From positions 146,185 through 210,184 of the forward strand of contig JADKEK010000010.1 of NCBI GenBank assembly GCA_016718035.1: a DNA stretch of 64,000 bases, in the 5' to 3' direction. Both the position numbers and the translations under genes were made by a program. Below, in pieces: positions 59,939 through 64,000 of this stretch. Below the pieces are notes generated by a model. That model was not told the origin of the DNA and ran no database searches. It saw nothing but the letters and a program-made list of their open reading frames with translations. This DNA is from Bacteroidota bacterium. Its GTDB lineage: Bacteria > Bacteroidota > Bacteroidia > Chitinophagales > BACL12. Within the stretch, counting starts at the first letter, position 1; each line of letters begins with the position of its first letter.

Positions 59939-60293
59939 GGTTTTCCAACTCTTGCCGTTGTTTTTTTGTCATCCCTTTTACCACTTCATCGTATGAATGG
60001 TCAATCATGGCTTTTACTTCCTTTTCAGGAATACTGCCATCTACCATTACGGTATTCCAATGTTGTTTATTCATGTGGTAACCTGGTTGCACAGCAGGAT
60101 ATTTTGCCCGTAAATAAGTTATCTGTTCGCTATCACATTTTAAATTGATGCTAAAACTTTCGGCATCTAATCCTGTTAAGGCAAACATTTTACCCATTAC
60201 TTTAAATACCAAGGTGTCTTCTCCAAAAGGAAATTCTTCTGTAACACCTTTTTTTGCCAGGCAATAACTGCGAAATTTTTCTATATCCAGCAT
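59934..60293 (-). CDS. MmcQ/YjbR-family DNA-binding-fold protein
   Basis: 119 residues. Family pattern: LAKKGVTEEFPFGEDTLVFKVMGKMFALTGLD, then YPAVQPGYHMNKQHWNTVMVDGSIPEKEV. The MmcQ/YjbR fold resembles CyaY-like proteins; function is unknown and DNA binding is not proven. It lies 22 nt upstream of the RluA gene on the same strand. Confidence 0.9.
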   Translation of the reverse strand: MLDIEKFRSYCLAKKGVTEEFPFGEDTLVFKVMGKMFALTGLDAESFSINLKCDSEQITYLRAKYPAVQPGYHMNKQHWNTVMVDGSIPEKEVKAMIDHSYDEVVKGMTKKQRQELENL

Positions 60294-60335
60294 ATGTATA
60301 TTTTACTTGTAAATCAGCTTGTTATGTAAACTTAC

Positions 60336-60343
60336 TATTTTTG
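60336..60343 (+). promoter_or_regulatory. -7 box of the DUF1684 gene
   Basis: TATTTTTG, a perfect TAnnTTTG, 71 nt before the ATG at 60415. Confidence 0.4.
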
Positions 60344-60414
60344 AAACAAATTGCTATACATTTGAAGGTGTAAATTGCGTTAATTTGTTGAATCAATACC
60401 ACTATTACTATTTC

Positions 60415-61032
60415 ATGAAAAAAAATCATTTATTATATTTTTGGATAATTGCATTCGCGATTGCTGCTTGCAAGCCGCAGCACGACGAGATAGTAATACA
60501 TAACGATAGTGTGTATTTTGATGCCATGCGTAAAAGCAGAGCTGCAACCAATCAATATTTTATGAGTGCTTCCGGCCCTGTAAGCGACTCTCTTAAAGCA
60601 GACTTCGAAGGAGTAAATTATTTCCCTGTAGATACCAATTTTAAAGTAATTGCCGATTTCGAGAAAGTAAATTCGACTGAAGTGTTTGAATTTTCTACCA
60701 CAGGCAAAATTGCTGATAAGTATAAACATATTGGCGATTTGATATTTACATTACAAGGGGTAGCTTGCAAATTAGCGGTGTATGAAAATCAAAATTTAAA
60801 AGCAGAAGGAGAAGTTATTTATTTTGTTCCCTTTTTTGATTTGACCAATAGCAAAGAAACTTATGGTGGTGGCAGATATCTGGATTTTAAAGCTATCAAT
60901 ACAAAAAAAGTAATTATAGATTTTAATGAAGCTTATCAGCCCTATTGTTATTATAATCATGCTTACTCTTGTCCTATTCCTCCTTTAAGCAATAAATTGC
61001 AGGTTGCAGTCATGGCAGGAGAGCGGATGTAA
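60415..61032 (+). CDS. DUF1684 lipoprotein
   Basis: 205 residues from the ATG at 60415, chosen for its lipoprotein signal (FWIIAFAIAACKPQ); the frame is open to a TTG at 60319. DUF1684 pattern: FDAMRKSRAATNQYFM, FEGVNYFPVDTNFKVIADF, GRYLDFKAIN, VIIDFNEAYQPYCYYNHAYSCPIPP. The family is widespread and of unknown function. Followed 49 nt later by the LON-domain gene on the same strand. Confidence 0.9.
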   Translation: MKKNHLLYFWIIAFAIAACKPQHDEIVIHNDSVYFDAMRKSRAATNQYFMSASGPVSDSLKADFEGVNYFPVDTNFKVIADFEKVNSTEVFEFSTTGKIADKYKHIGDLIFTLQGVACKLAVYENQNLKAEGEVIYFVPFFDLTNSKETYGGGRYLDFKAINTKKVIIDFNEAYQPYCYYNHAYSCPIPPLSNKLQVAVMAGERM

Positions 61033-61081
61033 ACTTTTTCCAAAATTGTTGGTTCCTATAATATAACTTGTAGCGTAAAAG

Positions 61082-61723
61082 ATGCAGAAATTTATTCCCA
61101 TTTTCCCGTTAAATCTTGTAGCCTTTCCAGGTGAGGTAATTAACCTGCACATTTTTGAGCCTCGTTACCAGCAGTTAATACGCGAATGTTACGAGGAAGA
61201 AAAAATGTTTGGTATTCCGGTAGTGGAAAATAACCGGATGTTAGATTATGGAACTGAAATGGAATTGGTTAAAATCCAAAAGGAATATCCTAATGGTGAA
61301 ATGGATGTGAAGGTAAAAGGGGTACATGTAATTCAAATTTTGGAAACAGTGAAAGAAGTTCCCGGCAAATTATATGACGGTGCAATTGTTTCGGTAATTC
61401 AAAATATTGAAGATAGACATAGCCGCTTGTTTGCCGAATTGGAAGAATTGACTGAAACCTTGTTTGCTTTATTGGATATTAAACAAGATATTTATAAACC
61501 GGACTTCGTATTAAATTCCTTTAAATTGGGCCATTATGTTGGGTTTGAGTTTATGGAAGAGTATGAATTACTTCGACATCCCAGAGAAACATCCAGGCAG
61601 AAATTAATTGTGGAACACATTAAAAAAATATTGCCTTCTGTCAGACAAATTGCAGAAATAAAAGAAAAGGCAAAATTAAACGGGCACTTCAGGATGACGA
61701 ATCCACCGGATACATTAAAATAA
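61082..61723 (+). CDS. LON substrate-binding-domain protein
   Basis: 213 residues. The Lon N-terminal (PUA-like) domain only: FIPIFPLNLVAFPGEVINLHIFEPRYQQLI, FGIPVVENNRM, and a C-terminal helix bundle (LKLGHYVGFEF-like FKLGHYVGFEFMEEYELL). There is no ATPase or protease domain, so it is not the Lon protease but a stand-alone substrate-recognition-like protein, role unknown. A terminator follows directly. Confidence 0.92.
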   Translation: MQKFIPIFPLNLVAFPGEVINLHIFEPRYQQLIRECYEEEKMFGIPVVENNRMLDYGTEMELVKIQKEYPNGEMDVKVKGVHVIQILETVKEVPGKLYDGAIVSVIQNIEDRHSRLFAELEELTETLFALLDIKQDIYKPDFVLNSFKLGHYVGFEFMEEYELLRHPRETSRQKLIVEHIKKILPSVRQIAEIKEKAKLNGHFRMTNPPDTLK

Positions 61724-61724
61724 A

Positions 61725-61757
61725 AAAAGGCTGTTTCAATTAAGAAACAGCCTTTAT
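61725..61757. terminator. convergent terminator
   Basis: 12-bp stem AAAGGCTGTTTC/GAAACAGCCTTT with a 6-nt loop and A/T runs, shared by the LON-domain gene and the VCBS gene. The longer T-run is on the minus strand. Confidence 0.9.
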
Positions 61758-61775
61758 AAATTAAACCGTAAAATA

Positions 61776-64000
61776 TTATTTAGCACTCAATGCTGCCGGA
61801 AATACGGTGCGCATTTGGCCTTTGTAATCATATACATCTATTTGTGCCACATTTGGTGTTACACGAACCATCTTAGCACTTTGGCTCAAATAACCTGAAC
61901 CATTATACAACTCTACTTTCGATTTTTTACCATCTTTATAAGAAACAATTGCATAGGCATCGTTTGCAGATAAGGTAATTACTTTAGTAGTTTTTATCAG
62001 TCCAAAACTTTCCATTTTTCCATTTGAATTACCAAGCAGATAAACTGGTTGTTTTGATTTGCTATCGATAATAGTTGCTAACGATTTCGCATCACCATCA
62101 CTTCTGAATCCTGTAATATAACCACGTTGTGGAGCGAATGTACCATCGCCTTTGCCATACAACAATAATCCTGTTCCGGCATCGTGACGGGTAATTTCAA
62201 TTTCAGTGTTGTAGAAGTTACCATGTAACAATATATCCTGGATACCATCTTCGTTAAAGTCGTCAGTAACCAATCCAAATGTTGAAGAAATCTGAGCTTC
62301 GTTAGGTAAAAACTTCATAGTGAATTTGCCATTACCATCGTTCATTAAAACAGAGGTATGGAAAATATAGGCAGTGCGGTGGATTGATTTTTCTAAATCG
62401 TCACCAAACATATCCTGAACAGTAGCATCACCATAAGCACCCCATGTTGGATATTGCTCAGCCATAGTTGGAATTTGTTCCAACATACGTTCACGAGTTT
62501 TAACCGGGAATAATTTATCGTGCTGGTAATAACACATAATGTAATCTTCCTGTCCATTTTTATCGAAATCATATAAGAAAGCTTCTAAAGGTAATGCGTG
62601 TCCGTCTGAAACTGCCGTGGTGTTTTTATAACGACGATTTGTTCCGAAATTTCCAACAACATAATCCATATCACCATCATTATCCATATCGGCGCCGGTA
62701 ATACTTTGCCACCAACCTGTAGCATTTGTTAAGCCGGTATTTTTAGTTACGTCGGTAAATTTGCCACCTTTATTTTTTAGGAAAGTAACTGTCATCCAGT
62801 CGCCGGTTAAGATTAAGTCGATGTTGTTATCGTTATCAAAATCGGTCCATAAACCTGAAGTAATCATTCCGCAGTCTTTCAACATTGGCGCAACCTGAGC
62901 GGTAACGTCAGTAAATTTGCCACCATTGTTTTGCAGAATATAACTTGAAGCAGGAGCGAGGTAACGTCCTGGAACCTGACGGCCACCGACAAATAAATCG
63001 ATATCACCATCTTTATCAAAGTCGGCACCATTTACTGATGAACTACTTGAATTTATGCCAGGTAAAGCACCCGTTGATTTGGAGAAATTACCTTTGCCAT
63101 CATTCATGTATAGTCTGTCTGCATATTTAGCATCATTAGCTGCAAATTCGTTGCTGCCTGAAGCTACATATAAGTCGTTGTCACCATCACCATCTGCGTC
63201 GAAAAATAATGCACCAGCATCTTCACTTGCTGCACCATCGGCTGCTGTTTGCTGCCATGCTGATTTTTCAAATGAACCATTTGCATTTTGGATATACAAT
63301 GCACCTGATTGACCTGCGCCACCACCAATATAATAATCATCAGCACCATCGCCATTCACATCGCCAACGGCAATACCTGAACCTAATGTGCTCATTTTAT
63401 GTGGCAACATAAATTCGCGTAAATAATCATCGTATTCTGCTTCCTGATGTGCGAAGTCTGTTTTCAATTCTTCAGTCTTTTTAACAAAAACTTTTTCACC
63501 TTTAGGGCGATCAATAAACTTCACAGATTTAGATGCATTAGCATGATCGAGCATTACTACCTGATTAACAGGAACATCGGTTAAAATTTGTTTTGAACCA
63601 TCTAACCACTCAATTTCTACCATGTCAATTTTTTGTGCTTTACCAACACCAAAATGACAATCGTCCTGAACAGTTGTGATATAACCGCGTGATGCAGTAT
63701 GCTGAATATATTGCATTTGTTCGCCGGTGTAAATTTTTACTTTAGTACCTAAGCCACCTGAGTTTTTAGCATACCCTTTAAATTTAAATTGAATCCAGTT
63801 ATTACCGGTATTCATTTTTTCGCTGTTGTTGCGATAAACCCATGGTGTTTCATTTACGTTTGATGTAACAATATCCATATCACCATCATTATCCAAGTCG
63901 GCATAACCACCGCCATAAGTAATTGATGGATAATAAATACCCCATTCATCACGCATATCTTTAAATGTTAAATCACCATTATTTTTGAAAATATAATTTG
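61776..64000 (-). CDS. VCBS/FG-GAP-repeat protein with ASPIC/UnbV domain (partial, N-terminus off the window)
   Basis: At least 741 residues; the frame stays open to the right edge (YIFKNNGDLTFKDMRD precedes the first internal Met), so the start is outside. Repeated FG-GAP/VCBS calcium-binding blocks (DLDNDGDMDIV, DVNGDGADDYYIGGG, DKDGDIDLFVGGRQV, DFNEDGIQDILLHG) surround an ASPIC/UnbV domain (NNWIQFKFKGYAKNSGGLGTKVKIY, GVGKAQKIDMVEIEWLDGS). Proteins like this (CRTAC1/ASPIC class) are large secreted beta-propellers of Bacteroidota. Ligand and role unknown. No sorting domain appears at the C-terminus. Confidence 0.9.
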   Translation of the reverse strand, partial: NYIFKNNGDLTFKDMRDEWGIYYPSITYGGGYADLDNDGDMDIVTSNVNETPWVYRNNSEKMNTGNNWIQFKFKGYAKNSGGLGTKVKIYTGEQMQYIQHTASRGYITTVQDDCHFGVGKAQKIDMVEIEWLDGSKQILTDVPVNQVVMLDHANASKSVKFIDRPKGEKVFVKKTEELKTDFAHQEAEYDDYLREFMLPHKMSTLGSGIAVGDVNGDGADDYYIGGGAGQSGALYIQNANGSFEKSAWQQTAADGAASEDAGALFFDADGDGDNDLYVASGSNEFAANDAKYADRLYMNDGKGNFSKSTGALPGINSSSSSVNGADFDKDGDIDLFVGGRQVPGRYLAPASSYILQNNGGKFTDVTAQVAPMLKDCGMITSGLWTDFDNDNNIDLILTGDWMTVTFLKNKGGKFTDVTKNTGLTNATGWWQSITGADMDNDGDMDYVVGNFGTNRRYKNTTAVSDGHALPLEAFLYDFDKNGQEDYIMCYYQHDKLFPVKTRERMLEQIPTMAEQYPTWGAYGDATVQDMFGDDLEKSIHRTAYIFHTSVLMNDGNGKFTMKFLPNEAQISSTFGLVTDDFNEDGIQDILLHGNFYNTEIEITRHDAGTGLLLYGKGDGTFAPQRGYITGFRSDGDAKSLATIIDSKSKQPVYLLGNSNGKMESFGLIKTTKVITLSANDAYAIVSYKDGKKSKVELYNGSGYLSQSAKMVRVTPNVAQIDVYDYKGQMRTVFPAALSAK

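Noticed and set aside
61082..61723. Lon protease
   Set aside because: Only the substrate-binding N-terminal domain is present; no ATPase or protease motif.

Overview
The window is a compact, A+T-rich chromosomal segment from a free-living type member of the Bacteroidota. Evidence for this: (i) many starts are preceded by the Bacteroidota -7 box TAnnTTTG, while Shine-Dalgarno sequences are almost absent; (ii) there are type IX secretion (T9SS) cargo proteins with type A and type B C-terminal sorting domains, and a GldN/PorN-like protein; (iii) there is an ExbB-ExbD-ExbD-TonB operon and a carboxypeptidase-regulatory-domain TonB receptor; (iv) there are a LytS/LytTR two-component pair, a FISUMP protein, a DUF5916 protein and paired M16 peptidases. 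An order-level name (Chitinophagales/Saprospirales-like) would be a guess. No rRNA, prophage, transposase or CRISPR array was seen; one tRNA-Cys is present.

Region by region. 1-3.7 kb: a leftward TonB energising operon (exbB, exbD, exbD, tonB, a small membrane protein, a PstS-like lipoprotein cut by the window edge). 4.0-5.8 kb: a LytS-type kinase and LytTR regulator with a candidate direct-repeat operator upstream. 6-13.7 kb: a small barrel, hemJ, a T9SS type-B cargo protein, purK, a 2OG-Fe oxygenase, an HMA metal-binding protein, a putative HExxH peptidase, a MORN-GldN fusion, and a purE that lacks about 59 internal residues. 13.7-22.4 kb: a sugar symporter, a PIG-L deacetylase, a decayed region, an esterase, a DUF5916 protein, an OmpH/Skp chaperone, and a protein ending in six 19-residue W-rich repeats. 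22.4-26.1 kb: mtnA, a class II aldolase, mqnD and mqnB, which suggests nucleoside salvage next to futalosine-route menaquinone synthesis. 26-29.9 kb: a FISUMP protein (frameshifted), tRNA-Cys, folB, a glutaryl-CoA-type dehydrogenase and a YitT protein. 30-36.6 kb: dnaB, lptF/G-tgt, a frameshifted glycosyltransferase and an ECF sigma factor. 36.9-46.3 kb: a saccharopine/alanine dehydrogenase homologue, a T9SS nuclease, valS, a Met-rich lipoprotein, a TonB receptor and an enoyl-CoA hydratase. 46.3-53.5 kb: bioA-bioD, an amidinotransferase-fold protein, a 3-hydroxyacyl-CoA dehydrogenase, a T9SS M1 aminopeptidase and a secreted unknown. 54.3-64 kb: two M16 peptidases (one frameshifted), a methyltransferase, a barrel protein, an RluA synthase, a MmcQ/YjbR protein, a DUF1684 lipoprotein, a LON-domain protein and a large VCBS/ASPIC protein running off the edge.

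The most notable structure outside genes is a family of palindromic repeats. Units of about 160-310 bp are bounded by 21-bp terminal inverted repeats and carry a second internal hairpin. They fill three intergenic gaps (29.9-30.3, 32.1-32.5 and 53.5-54.2 kb, the last with an exact 258-bp tandem period), with a worn copy near 36.8 kb. Three genes carry single-base indels in A-runs, so the assembly may contain homopolymer errors, and the purE deletion should be judged with that in mind.
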